Shown: in pieces, positions 1 through 10,481 of the stretch
Position numbering within the stretch: position 1 is the first letter of the stretch
Layout: each line of letters opens with the position of its first letter
From: Actinomortierella ambigua
Lineage: Eukaryota > Mortierellomycota > Mortierellomycetes > Mortierellales > Mortierellaceae
Reading direction: 5' to 3'
Length of the DNA stretch: 47,330 nucleotides
Assembly (NCBI GenBank): GCA_016098155.1
Contig: JAAAJB010000257.1
Span: forward strand, 1-47,330
Notes under the pieces: model-generated
Databases searched by the model: none
What the model was told of the DNA's origin: nothing
The model's input: the letters and a program-made list of their open reading frames with translations, nothing else
Translations under genes and position numbers: made by a program

Positions 1-108
1 TCTCTCTCTCTCACTCTCACTCTCTCACTCTCTCTCTCTCTCTCTCTCACTCTCACTCTCTCTCTCTCTCTCTCTCACGCACGCACGCACGCACGCACAC
101 TCACACAG

Positions 109-136
<28 letters not shown>
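1..136. repeat. (TC)n / (AC)n microsatellite at window edge
   Basis: The first ~75 bases are almost pure TC dinucleotide with a few CA interruptions, followed by a short ACGC block and then an (AC)n run ending near 136. No coding signal is present. Its position at the very edge suggests an assembly break in simple sequence. Confidence 0.95.
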
Positions 137-139
<3 letters not shown>

Positions 140-406
140 CCTTCTCCATTATCTCTCTCGATATCCATCTCTCAGATACACGGCCCTCTCCCCTGTTTAT
201 TCTCGCTCCACTAGGGCTCCATCCACCCTGTCCCCGAATCACTCGTGGCCAAAGTACCTCTCAGGGGGTGCACAAGCCAGGATACCTACCTCTACATTTC
301 TCGCTTCGCGCTCTCTCTTGTACAGCAGCTCCTTCTTTTCCTTTGCAGTTGGCTTCTCTCCCCTATCTTCTCTACTTGCTGGTACATCGTGGTCGCTCAC
401 TTGTTG

Positions 407-442
<36 letters not shown>

Positions 443-592
443 CCTCATCTGCCTTTTTCTTTTTCAGTACTCTCCTTATTCCACCCTTTTGTGTGCTGGC
501 TACAAAGACATGTGTTTTATTGTGATCACACATTCATTTCTTTCCTTCCTTTCTCTTTCATCCTCTCTCTCTCTTTGTGCCCTGCTCCTACT
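137..592. other. 3' flank of sugar transporter, CT-rich, no gene
   Basis: This lies downstream of the minus-strand transporter stop codon. It is CT-rich and contains a pure (TC)n run at about 410-439. The open frames across it are products of the dinucleotide repeat (Leu-Ser runs) and look non-coding. It probably carries the 3' UTR and poly(A) site of the transporter. Confidence 0.6.
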
Positions 593-3385
593 TCAGAGTC
601 GTCGGCTCAAAAATGCGGCCACAAGAGCCATCACTCCGCCAAAACGAAGCACCCAACCAACGGGCTCAGGATCGCCCGGTGCCATCGTCAGTAGCATGTT
701 CATCCAACCACCAACGCCACCAGGACCATCGTCTGGTGGAGGCAAGCGAGGTTCAGGGTCCGGTAGGTGGGGTGGCGTTCGTCGTGTGCCAATGATGGCA
801 AACAACGTACTCGCCACCAGCGCGTCCACAAACTGCGGGAACACAATGTACATATTGTGTACCCCAAGCACCAGCCCTGAATCAATCTCTGGTCGATGGG
901 TGGAGGAGGCATGACAGCTATTCCTTCTCTTCCTCCTATGAACAGCTAGCTGGCCACCCTCGTTTCTCGCGTTCTCGTTTCCTCCTTCCCTCTCTTCTTC
1001 TTCTTCTTCCTCGTCATCGTCGTCATCATCATCATCCTCTGTGGTTGAATCGCCAATCCGACGGCCAGGCAGCAGCCCAGAAACAGACCCAGACCGAGAC
1101 CGTGAGTGTGGCGGTGAACGTGGACGTGGCGAGTAGACGCCTTGCTCCAACGCGTTTGCATGCATGTGCGAATCAGAAGGGTTCGATTCCGGCGTCGCCA
1201 AAACCTCGGCAGTCTCCATGTCGTCCGCAAGCATCGTTGTCGCAGGGCTACTACGACGACTACTACCTTCCTGGGGCCCTACCCCGATCGCTTGTGAAGA
1301 AGATTCACCACCACCACCACCACCACCACCATGGCCATCACTCTTTACAGTGCCATAGTCAAGACCCCCTCCCTCCGACAGGCGTCGTGGCTGTTGTAGA
1401 TCTCGGCTTTCCACCTGTAGGGCACCCTTCTTCATCAGCTCGCGTTGGGCCCTCCGGTCCTTGCGGCCGCTCAAGTACTCGCCGACCATCGCAAACGGGA
1501 CCCACATGGCGACGGCCCAGGGGACGCCGCACAAGGCCACCACGGCGGTGGCCGCCCACAAGTCATCGACGAACCAAGTCAGGGCCATGCAACCGGCGAA
1601 CCAGACCAACGACATTGTCCACAGGTTCTTGACCGTGAACGGGTTCTTGGGCCATCGTGCCAGCCCGACTTCCTTGGGGGTCAATTTGGGGATCAAGATC
1701 CCCGACAGGACCGCGACCGTGGCCCAACACAACAGTGCAAACGAGCCCGCACGCTCGGCCCCGTTCGCCGGCAGGGAATCGTTCGGGTCCTCGACATATC
1801 GGTTCAGAATCTCGCCCACCCATGTCGTTACGTAGAACAGGAACGGGAACCATCCCATCCATGCAAAGAATTGGACGTTGCATACCCGTTGCACCGCTGC
1901 CGGGAGGTGCCGGAACGCGTACCAGATGTCGGCAATCGCGCCACAGACCGTTCTAGAATTTTTTTAATAGCCAGAGGAGTGGAAGGGTGGAGGGGACGCG
2001 GGGGGGGGGGTATTTTTTTTGAAAAGTAAAAGAGGGGTATGGATGGAGGATAGGTTAGAATGTGGCTGTATAAAGAGGGAGGGGTAGAGGGGAGAAAGGG
2101 AGGGGGGTGATTGGGTAGGAGGGCGATTCGCAGCACGCATGAAAAAGAAAAAAGACCATTGTGCCCCCAATGTTGACCTTCCTTTGATTGGTACCTCAAT
2201 ACTTTTTTGGCGTGCAAAGGCCCAATCTGGAGGCCAAAGCATCCAGGGGGAGGAGGAAGAGGAAGAGGAAAAAGAGGAACAGGGCGGGAAAACAATTGGA
2301 TTCTTTTGCTATCATACCTTGCTTCATCGGCCACCGAGCGTTCATAGGGGATCTCTGTCACGCTCAAGCACGTAATTGCCAAGGTCGTCGTGAGGAACAG
2401 AATGGCCAGGTTGGCCAACACCTTGATCTGTTGGTCGCCCAACCACGGCAGACAATACACTAGATCCAAGTTACCGGCAAAGAAGCCCGCCACACTCCCC
2501 AAATTATTCATCCATCCCGACCATGCATTCCCGACCTCCTGTTGGTCCGTTCGTGGAATGTCCATAATCAACGACCGGCAGCAGGCCTGCACCGCATTGA
2601 TGGAGAAGTCTAGACTGTAGAACCCCAGCACTGCCAACCCCATCGTCCAGTTCTTGATCGCCGCCTCCATTTCTTGATTCGGAGTGTCTTTTCCGTGATG
2701 GCCACCACCTCCTTTGGTTGTCCATTCATCCATCGCGCTCGTTGTCGTCATCATCATCCTCGGGGCCTTGTGACCTGGAGGATGACCGACAATCCTCTCC
2801 GCAATGTCATGCGCATACGCGACCAACAGCATCGACAGCACCGTCAAGACCGCGCCGCCAATGATAAACGGCCGTCGTCTACCCATCCGCCAGTCCAAGG
2901 TGTCGCTAAAGACTCCGACGAGCGGCTGGATGATCAGGCCCGACAATGGGCCAGCCAGCCATACCAATGGCGTCAGAGCCTTGGGCATGCCCAGCGAGAG
3001 GAGGTAGGGTGTTCCATATCCAAGCTCTACAGTCCCTATGAGATGGATCGATGCAGAAAGTAGAGATGGAGATAAATAGAGAGAGAGAGAAGAATGGAGG
3101 GAAAAGAGTCGAGAGAGAGAGAGAGTGAGCCTTTGTTGCCCAGAGAAAACAGGTTGCATGGAATACACAACAAAAAAAAAGGAGTGACAACAATGTACAA
3201 GTAAATTGGACACCAAGCATGCAGATCGTCAGGCGTGCAATATCGAGGGTGGTAAGGTGTCGCTTGAGAAGTGATGCCGACGCCCGGCGACGAGGGCGTG
3301 TGTGTGCTGTTGTCGTTGCCAAAGTGTCAGCCTTGCGACCACCCTTGGAGGGCGGGTGCAAGAGAGGGTCTTCTTCTGTAGGCAT
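593..3385 (-). CDS. GPH-family sucrose/alpha-glucoside:H+ symporter (SUT-like MFS), 754 aa, 3 exons
   Basis: Predicted plasma- or vacuole-membrane sugar:proton symporter of the GPH/SUT group. Exons on the complement: 3385-3199, 3035-2318, 1952-593; both introns are GT-AG and in phase. Joining exons 1 and 2 restores the family hallmark TWTVELGYGTPYLLSLG. The signature RMGRRRPFI follows between TM2 and TM3, and AWSGWMNNLGSVAGFF, WFPFLFYVTTWVGE and WAVAMWVPFAMVGEYLSG are typical later helices. The protein is longer than usual SUTs (about 500-650 aa) because the loop before the last two helices is a roughly 200-residue Ser/Gly/acidic insert with an Asp/Glu run. The cytosolic N-terminus EEDPLL fits an acidic dileucine sorting signal. 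Substrate (sucrose, maltose or another alpha-glucoside) is inferred from family only. A non-transporting sensor is possible but less likely. Confidence 0.88.
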
Positions 3386-3691
3386 GAATGTACCCCCAAG
3401 AAAAAACAGTGTTTATAGTTGAGGCAACTTTAAAAGGGAGGGAGGGAGGAGTAGGGGATGAATTACTTGAATGCAAGAATTGAATGTGGAGTCAATGGTC
3501 TAAAGGACAATGTTCTTTGGACAATGTTGGAAAGGGGGGTGGGGATGCGTGAGAGAGAGAGAGAGAAAGAGAGAAAGAGTGGGAACAATGGGTGTGGAGA
3601 GGGTGAGAAAATAAGAAACAGACTATGAAGTCGAACTAGCCTGGGCAGCACGCGCGAGCGCGCACATGACGTATCTTTATTTTTTTGATCT
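3386..3691. other. Spacer: transporter promoter / TCO89-like 3' UTR
   Basis: 306 bp between two minus-strand genes. It contains GA-rich tracts (3555-3580) and an alternating GCGC stretch near 3651. No coding frame or clear TATA box was seen. Confidence 0.5.
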
Positions 3692-3727
3692 CTATCCTCT
3701 CTGCCGATGCTGCTGCTGCTGCTGTTG

Positions 3728-3758
<31 letters not shown>

Positions 3759-6268
3759 TGACGTTGATAAAGCTGCTGTTGTTGGTGATGCTGTTCCTGC
3801 AGCTGGTGCATTTGACGAAGTGTCATCTTACCGCTCTGCGGCGCACCTCGTCCACCACCTTCGTGTTGTCCAATGCCTCCACCTTGCTGCTGCTGTTGTT
3901 GTTGTTGCTGTTGCAGACCAAGTCCAACGCTATGTTGAACATGCGCCTGTTGGCCATAGTGCTGCTGCCCGTTTTGGTGATGCGAGCCGCTCCGCTGATG
4001 GTGCCCTCCTCCTCCTCCTGCTGCTGCTTGATACGAAGTCATCTGATGCGGATGGCGTTGGTATGGTTGCTGCTGCTGCTGCTGCTGCTGGTAAGGCTGT
4101 TGCGACTTGACACCTGTGGCTCCGAGCGACGGCGACGACGGCTGCGAGTGTGTCTGCAGATGAGGCGACTGTGCAAACTGGGACGCCATCTGACCTTGTC
4201 CTGCACTGGACGATCTTTGTGGCTGTTGGTGTTGTTGGTGAAGTCTCTTGGACGAGGCATCATTGGCCCCTGCTCCTGGTGTGGTCGATGGCGACGGTGG
4301 CGGCGGCGCGACGACTGCACTCTGGAACTGTAAATAGGCCCCTGCGCCCCGATGCAAGCATCGCTGAATGCTCTCCACAGCTGGGTTCATCGTCATGCGA
4401 ACACAGCGGTACTCGCGATTGATGCGCTCCATCTCCTTCATCGTCTTGCCACGACGCGCCATCTCATCCTCATCCACATCCTGCACATTCTCTCGCTGCA
4501 ACCACAACTTTTGCTGTGTACGCGAAAGGGTGCCGGAATGTGCGCCTCCAGTTAGGTTCGACTGGGCTACAGCGGCTGCGGCAATGGCTGATCCACCAGA
4601 CGCGGCGGTAGTGGTATTGGTGGTGGTGGTGGTGCCATGACCGCCCGCTCCTGGTCCTTGGGATGCGAATGTACCACTCTCATTTGGTAGGTGATCATCC
4701 GACGACGAGGTGGTCGCTGGGAAAGGCGTTGTGGTCGCCTTTGGCGCTGATGAACTCAATGGCTGCGAGGGAGAGGCCGGGTAGAATTTGGAGGTGTATC
4801 CAGTACGTTGCTGAGGCGAGGTCGCCGTATGGCCATGTCGTCCAGGTGACTCGCGGACTGTCCTGCGTCCATTACTGCCGACATGGTGGTATGGTGATCC
4901 TGTGCCTTTGCCATGGTCCTCTTCGGTACCAGCATAGTTGGGGGCTGTGGTATGTTGCTGTTGCGATGGGTGACTTTGTTGTTGGTGTTGGCTCGGAACG
5001 AGGAACTTTGAGACCAATTCGACTGCAGGTGACGATTGTGTGACGGGCGACGAGGCGTTGGATCCTGTCGTGTGATGCTCCGTAATGGTCGGCGTCAGCG
5101 TCGGAGCCGTACTATTGGCGCCGCTACCGGGGGTCAATGCCATTACCGTGTGGGTAGTGACCTTGGTGAGCGATGGTAATGAAGTCGTCGAGGAGCTAGG
5201 GTCCAAGAGTTGGGTCATCCGTCTCGACTTTGGCGAGGTCCTAGTAGAATTTGGAGACTGTTCGCGATTGTGTGCCGCCTTGGGACGAGTATCGGTTGGA
5301 TTGCTCTTGGACTTTGACAATGGCACGCCTCTTTCAGAGCCTGAAGACGTTGCTCCTGCATTCTTGGAGAGCGGAGGTGCAGGTGGTTCTTGTTTAGGTG
5401 GTGGTGGTGGTTGCTTCTGTTGTTCGAGTTGTTGTTTTGCCTGCTTGTGCTGCTCGACCTCCTGACTCTCCTGCTGCGGGGCACTCTCATGCATTGATGC
5501 TGGCCGTGGCTTGTCTGTCGGGCGATTACTGGTCGATGATGGGGCCTCCGTGGCGGTGGTCGATGTCTCTACTTCCGGGATTGTAGGCTGAAGATTCACC
5601 TGCTGCAGTCGTCGACTAAGGCTCTTGTCCACTGCCTGCCTAGACGATGCTTGGTCAACGGCGTTCGTATCCACTATGACGGGTGGAATGGCTACCTCGC
5701 CTATTGAATGCTGGGGCTTGCCTGTCCCAGATGCTGTTGTTGAAGATGTGGGTGGTGTTTGGATGACTTGGGTGTGTTGCACCACAACCGTCTCTATAGA
5801 TGGCAGCAGCAGTGGTGGTGGTGGTGGTTGGCTCAGACTTGCTCCCTGCTCATCATCCTTGTCCTCGTCCTCGTGGCCAAAGACAAACTGAGCCTTCCTA
5901 CGCTGCGACTTTCTCCTCGGTCGAGTATGAGGGGGGAAAGGCTGAACGGCGTCGTCGGCACGGTCGACCCGAGTAACAGCATGATGAGGATGATATTGTT
6001 GTTGTTGATCCTGCTCGATTGCTGCACCTTGGTTGTGTTGCTGCTGTTGAAGATGGTGTTGTCGCTGTCGTTGTTGTTGTGGTTGCTGTGGATGATGTTG
6101 CTGCTGTTGGTGCTGGTGCTGCATTGGTGGCATTTGCTTGGCCTCGTGCTCGGCAGCAGCTGCAGCGGGTTGCACATGCTCTTCCTTATCTTGATTGAAC
6201 TGATGACCGTGCTTGATCGTCGGCTCCTCTTTTGGCGGAGCAGTAGGCTCCGTGGGAGAGGAATCCAT
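3692..6268 (-). CDS. PolyQ protein with TCO89-like block (candidate TORC1 subunit), 858 aa, single exon
   Basis: One long uninterrupted frame, start context giving MDSSPTEPTAPP. Most of the protein is low-complexity Gln/Ser/Thr/Pro/His. The only ordered stretch is around residues 578-635: it begins SRTQQKLWLQRE and continues with ERINREYRCVRMTMNPAVES. A TQQKLWLQR motif followed by an 'EYR.VR...NP..ES..R' helix is what I recall of fungal TCO89-type proteins, a TORC1 accessory subunit at the vacuole, so a role in nutrient signalling is inferred. The C-terminal ~170 residues contain several pure Gln runs, the longest at the extreme C-terminus. There is no TM segment or signal peptide. The family assignment rests on one short block; the alternative is an uncharacterised Q-rich regulatory protein. 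Confidence 0.6.
3706..3760. repeat. CTG/TTG trinucleotide tract (polyGln on minus strand)
   Basis: Mixed CTG/TTG repeat at the 3' end of the TCO89-like frame. Read on the minus strand it is CAG/CAA encoding a C-terminal glutamine run. Related tracts in the same gene lie near 3883-3915 and 4068-4090. It is likely length-polymorphic. Confidence 0.9.
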
Positions 6269-7364
6269 TGCGGCGGGCGGTGGCAGCAGCGACGGCTGAT
6301 GATGAATATGAGTAGACAGAAGTGTCTCTTTGACTGACAGGCAGGCAGAGGCGACTCTTATGGGTCCCCGGACGTGGAGGAGAGGGAGAGGGCAAAACTG
6401 GAGAACGCTATCTATGGCTGTCCCTCCGAAAAGGTATGCAGCAATACAAAAAGTGCGCTCTTTTGTTGACTAGAAACAAAAAATGGCGCCCCTCCTCTTG
6501 ATCAATGGGGTGTCGGTATCGGACGGATCAGGTTTGCAAAGAACGCCGAGAAGCCTGCGGGGCACAGGGAAGCAAAGAGAGGAGACGAGGAGAAGAATGT
6601 GTGTCGCTTCCTTGATTTTCCCACAGAATGAAAGGGGGACTGATGGATTCAGAGTGTCCGACAATGCAACACGGTCAGTGTGTCCGACAAAAAAAAAGAA
6701 ACAAAAGAGCGAGATGTTAATGATAAGAGACCAGCCAACATCGAGTTTGAATGCTGGTAGGGGCGGGTAGTCGAAAGGGAATCAGCAAAGACACATGAAA
6801 GGGCTACGCATGGTCATGGCAACCTCCAAGGATGCACTCACAGTGAAAGAGTGGGGAGTGTGTGTGTTTGTGCGCGTGTGAGGGGAGAATGAGAGAATAA
6901 TGGAGAGAGAGAGAGAGGGAAAGAGAGAGAGGGAGACGGGGGGCGAAGGGGGTTGGTGTTCAAGAGAAGAAAAAACCCCTCCCCACCCCATGCCCAAGGC
7001 TGGAAGAGAGCAGCACATTTCTGAGCGGCTTGGAACGTTTAGACGCGTGCCCGCCTTTCATGAAGATTGTTTCTCATATCTCACAAAAAAAGATACCCAC
7101 CCCGCGACTGGATGTTTCTTCTCCGGCGATCCCTGTCAGTGGGTACCCGAAGAAGGGCGCTGCCTACCTACCTTCTTGCCACACTTGCACATCAAGTATC
7201 CTTGCATGTAGTCCTTCCAGAAACACAGGCGTGGCCCTTTTGTTCAAAATAAAAAAGGGTCGGGGCAGGGTCGATGCAGAAACTGTCTCAGTCCAAAGAA
7301 AGAAAGAAAAAAAAACCAAAACAAAGACGTCGAACGTGGTTCATTCATTTCTCTCCCAATGTAG
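6269..7364. other. Spacer of 1.1 kb, no supported gene
   Basis: Upstream region of the TCO89-like gene and 3' flank of the F-box gene. It contains GT-rich (6857-6880) and GA-rich (6902-6935) microsatellites. Short open frames here have no recognisable domain and biased composition. Confidence 0.5.
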
Positions 7365-9293
7365 TTACAACGCAAGCTCTAAACTGTCCAGCTGAAGAAT
7401 CTTGCGTATGCTCAACACCTTGTCCCGTTCCAGCTCCGTCGACGACGGCAGGCCCAACCACCTCAGCGTCCGAATTCCACGAACCACGGCCTCCACCCCA
7501 ATATCCGTCGGTCCTTGACACCACATTAGATTCAGTCGCTGCAGCCGGTCCGCCAACCCAGGCACAAGTACCTCCTCCACCAGCCTGTCTGTCAAGCCCC
7601 AATATCCTGCTAGATCGAGAGCGCGTAGTCGAGGCAGCAGCACAATATAGACCAGTGCGTCCAGTTTAGGGTCCCAATCCTGAGGGATCTTGCGCCCGAC
7701 ATTGACACGGAGGTCGGTCAACCCAGGACAGCACTGCAGCGACGTATAGTCGAACCGGATCGCGATCGACCCTTCGAGATCCAGTGTATGTAGGCGCGGC
7801 AGTGTCCAGGTCCACCTTAGCCGATCACTATCTGTTGCAACTGTGCTAGCAGTTGTGGTGGTCGTGGCCATTGTTGCTGTCGTGGATGTTGTTGATGTCG
7901 TCGTTGTCGTCTTGTCAGTCTCCTGCTGTTGTTGAAAACTCACCGAGGTCTCCTTGAGATACTGTGGCAGGTACAAGTCAAATCGCGACAGCACAAAGAT
8001 CGACTCCAGCGTCCCTTCATAATACCGAGCCACGTCCGTCAGCGATGGGATCAAGTCGCGATCAAACCCTTCCAGTCGGACATGCTTTAGGAACTGCGTC
8101 GGCCGACATACCACCCTATCGCTACTACTACTAACACTACCACCACTCCTACTCCTACCACTATCACAACTACCATGACCACCTTGCTTTCCTGCCCATG
8201 CGAAAAAGTTGGGTGCGTTGATGGTCATTCGGAGCGTTTCGAGCTTTGGCATGGCCGACACAATCTCGGACAGGCTGGGCGGGACTGCAGTACCGCTATC
8301 TGGCTGCGAGCCCTGTTGCTGTTGCTGCTGTTGCTGCTGCTGTGGTGGTGGTGGAGCTGCTGCTGCTGCTGCTGCGACAGTGTTTACCATAACCCCCTGC
8401 CGCATCAAGAGGACCCGACACCCTTCCGTGGGGAGCTGGGCCAAGTTCTGGACGGCACCGGGCCAGCCTCGGACATCGATGACACGGGGTCGTCCCATGG
8501 CCTGGAAGAGCCGAATCAGGGCCGATGAGCTATGGTGGGCTACGGACGAGGTCACGTCGAGTTTGATCTCGTCGAGCATGCCTGGGAAGGCCTGACGGTG
8601 GGTTTGGATGAAATGGATGGCTCCCTCGACAGGGGTCTTGACGGGCATGTAGAGCTCGATCCGCGAGAGCGTCGACAGCAGTGTTGCTAGGGGCTGTAGG
8701 TTCGCCATGTATCGAATGGAAAAGGTGAGCGCTCGAATGTGTGATGGTGTGTGAGAGAGCAGTGCGAGATGCACGGCTCGCCGAGCTTCGGCAAGACTCG
8801 CAATGGGTGTTGTTGCTGCTGTCACCGATAGCAGTGGTCCTCCGATCGGTGTGTTGGTGGAAGAACCTCCTGAGCTGTTATGACTGCTGCTGCTGCTGCC
8901 CGATCCAGGCGTTAGGGCAATGTCAAAATTCCTCGAGGAGTGACGCGAGTAAAGCGCAAGGTAGTCGATGGTAGGGTGTCTGGGCAGAGACACCAGGTTG
9001 GATTGGTATGGTGGCAATCTGGCTAGAGTAGTCTCGTCAAGGCATGACAGCAACAGACGAAGAAGCTTGCGCTGGCGTGCGATCCGGTCTTGCGTGTCGA
9101 GTCTTTCATCCTGCTCAATGAGCTCAAAGGGGCTCCTGTACAACACTACGGCTCCCAAGCGGAGGAGAGTCCTGCACGTCCGAAGCAGGGGATAGAGGCT
9201 CTGGAAGCTGTAGTCGAGGGCCCCCACGATGGCTATGAGGCACTCCTCCGGGAGGACCTCGACGATGCTGCGAGGAGGAGATGATGATTGCAT
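7365..9293 (-). CDS. F-box / leucine-rich-repeat protein, 642 aa, single exon
   Basis: Probable substrate receptor of an SCF (SKP1-CUL1-F-box) ubiquitin ligase. Residues ~8-50 fit a degenerate F-box: VLPEECLIAIVGAL, then a Leu/Cys-rich helix and an aromatic-rich end. The C-terminal third has LRR-like units such as LHTLDLEGS, LPRLRALDLAGYWGLTD and LQRLNLMWCQGPTD, the last two resembling the cysteine-containing LRR subtype of FBXL proteins. A polyGln run and Ala/Pro tract (~8300-8370) and a Ser/Thr-rich stretch interrupt the middle. The start was chosen at 9293 because the in-frame sequence upstream to 9500 reads like a leader rather than conserved protein. No intron is needed. The substrate is unknown. 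Confidence 0.75.
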   Translation of the reverse strand: MQSSSPPRSIVEVLPEECLIAIVGALDYSFQSLYPLLRTCRTLLRLGAVVLYRSPFELIEQDERLDTQDRIARQRKLLRLLLSCLDETTLARLPPYQSNLVSLPRHPTIDYLALYSRHSSRNFDIALTPGSGSSSSSHNSSGGSSTNTPIGGPLLSVTAATTPIASLAEARRAVHLALLSHTPSHIRALTFSIRYMANLQPLATLLSTLSRIELYMPVKTPVEGAIHFIQTHRQAFPGMLDEIKLDVTSSVAHHSSSALIRLFQAMGRPRVIDVRGWPGAVQNLAQLPTEGCRVLLMRQGVMVNTVAAAAAAAPPPPQQQQQQQQQQGSQPDSGTAVPPSLSEIVSAMPKLETLRMTINAPNFFAWAGKQGGHGSCDSGRSRSGGSVSSSSDRVVCRPTQFLKHVRLEGFDRDLIPSLTDVARYYEGTLESIFVLSRFDLYLPQYLKETSVSFQQQQETDKTTTTTSTTSTTATMATTTTTASTVATDSDRLRWTWTLPRLHTLDLEGSIAIRFDYTSLQCCPGLTDLRVNVGRKIPQDWDPKLDALVYIVLLPRLRALDLAGYWGLTDRLVEEVLVPGLADRLQRLNLMWCQGPTDIGVEAVVRGIRTLRWLGLPSSTELERDKVLSIRKILQLDSLELAL

Positions 9294-9515
9294 GGTGGAA
9301 TGAGCAGAATGGAGAGGATGTAATGGGTGTGCTGCTGGGTTGTGGCTCTTCAGGTACAGACATACAGACAAACAGACAAGACAGAAAACAACAAAACAGA
9401 CATCGATAGAGGTGCTGCACTGAAGAGCGCACTTGCCCCCACTCCCATGGCATGTGCTGTGCATTTTTTTTTGCTGGTGTGTACAGTACATTGTGAACAT
9501 TTTGCCACTATTATT

Positions 9516-10481
9516 CTACTCTGGATTCCAAAACTGCTCGGGCAGCGAGTTGGACCCCGTAGAGTTGAACGAGTGAAGCCCATAATGGTCCTCCTTGCGC
9601 TGCCGGCTGAACCACTGTGCCCATGACCTCCGTCCGCTGCCCTCTTGGGCCTTGTGGGCCTGCGAGGCTATCGAGCCTTGACCGCCCTCGATGCACTCCA
9701 GCCTGACCTTCTTGCCAAGCCTCCTCCTGCGCGTTTGGCGCACTGCGACAGCACCCCCAAGGACAGCAAGGCTCACAACGGCTACAATGGCAATGCTGAG
9801 GATGACGAGGCTTGGTGGCGAAAGCGTCGCTGCCCCGTCCTGCTGCTGACTTGCCGACGATCGCGAGGAAGATGGGTTGTGTGAGTCCTGACTGGATGGC
9901 AGTGGAGGCTGATTGGGCTGCGGTAGATTCTGCTGCTGCTGCTGCTGAAGGTTCTGCTGACTGTTGACATCATTATTGTTGCCTCCCTCCGGTTGTGATG
10001 ACGGCAAAAGTGGCACTTGGAGCACGTTGGAGATGAACGTCGACCCCGAAGCAGCTGTGGATGTCGAAGGCGTTATAGATTTTGGTGTGGCTGTGGAAGT
10101 TGGGCCTATTGTCGATCCGGATGGCAGCGTGCTAGTACCCGTGTTCGTGCCCGTGCCCGTTGCTGTTGGCTGCTCCTGCATTATACCGATGCCATTGGGC
10201 ACATGGGGATCCGGATCGAGCTTTGTCCGTCGATAAAGTCGCCTCCGCTGTGCAGTAGTGAGATGTTCAGGGGTCTGGTGTTGTTGAGGTCCTGGACCTT
10301 GGCTGGTGGCATCTGAAATAGCCAACGGAGTCTTTGAGAAGAACGAAGGGTCGTGTGGGTTGGAGATGACGGCTGTGCGGGCATGCACCTGTGTTAAGAG
10401 TGACCGGCGCAAGAGCAGCCAGTCTGGCCCCACGTCGGCAATACAGGCAAGCAGTAGAAAGATGAAGGTTGTGCGCCCCAT
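9516..10481 (-). CDS. Single-pass surface protein: signal peptide, S/T/Q-rich ectodomain, TM, basic tail; 321 aa
   Basis: Start MGRTTFIFLLLACIADVG gives a hydrophobic signal sequence. It is followed by a Ser/Thr/Pro/Gln-rich region of about 170 residues that would be heavily O-glycosylated. One strong membrane helix lies near residues 217-240 (LVILSIAIVAVVSLAVLGGA), immediately followed by the stop-transfer cluster RQTRRRRLGKK and a ~65-residue cytosolic tail. This architecture is that of fungal wall-stress sensors (Mid2/Wsc type), but no WSC cysteine domain is visible, so only the topology is claimed. Upstream in-frame methionines lie in CT-repeat leader and were not used. A polyGln run sits in the ectodomain (~9930-9950). 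Confidence 0.65.
   Translation of the reverse strand: MGRTTFIFLLLACIADVGPDWLLLRRSLLTQVHARTAVISNPHDPSFFSKTPLAISDATSQGPGPQQHQTPEHLTTAQRRRLYRRTKLDPDPHVPNGIGIMQEQPTATGTGTNTGTSTLPSGSTIGPTSTATPKSITPSTSTAASGSTFISNVLQVPLLPSSQPEGGNNNDVNSQQNLQQQQQQNLPQPNQPPLPSSQDSHNPSSSRSSASQQQDGAATLSPPSLVILSIAIVAVVSLAVLGGAVAVRQTRRRRLGKKVRLECIEGGQGSIASQAHKAQEGSGRRSWAQWFSRQRKEDHYGLHSFNSTGSNSLPEQFWNPE

Noticed and set aside
245..914. Long plus-strand open frames over the transporter 3' end
   Set aside because: They are created by (TC)n repeats and by the antisense of the transporter exon; no domain or codon pattern.
9294..9500. N-terminal extension of the F-box protein to an upstream Met at 9500
   Set aside because: The extra residues are Cys/Leu/His-rich leader-like sequence unlike an F-box N-terminus; the Met at 9293 directly precedes the domain.
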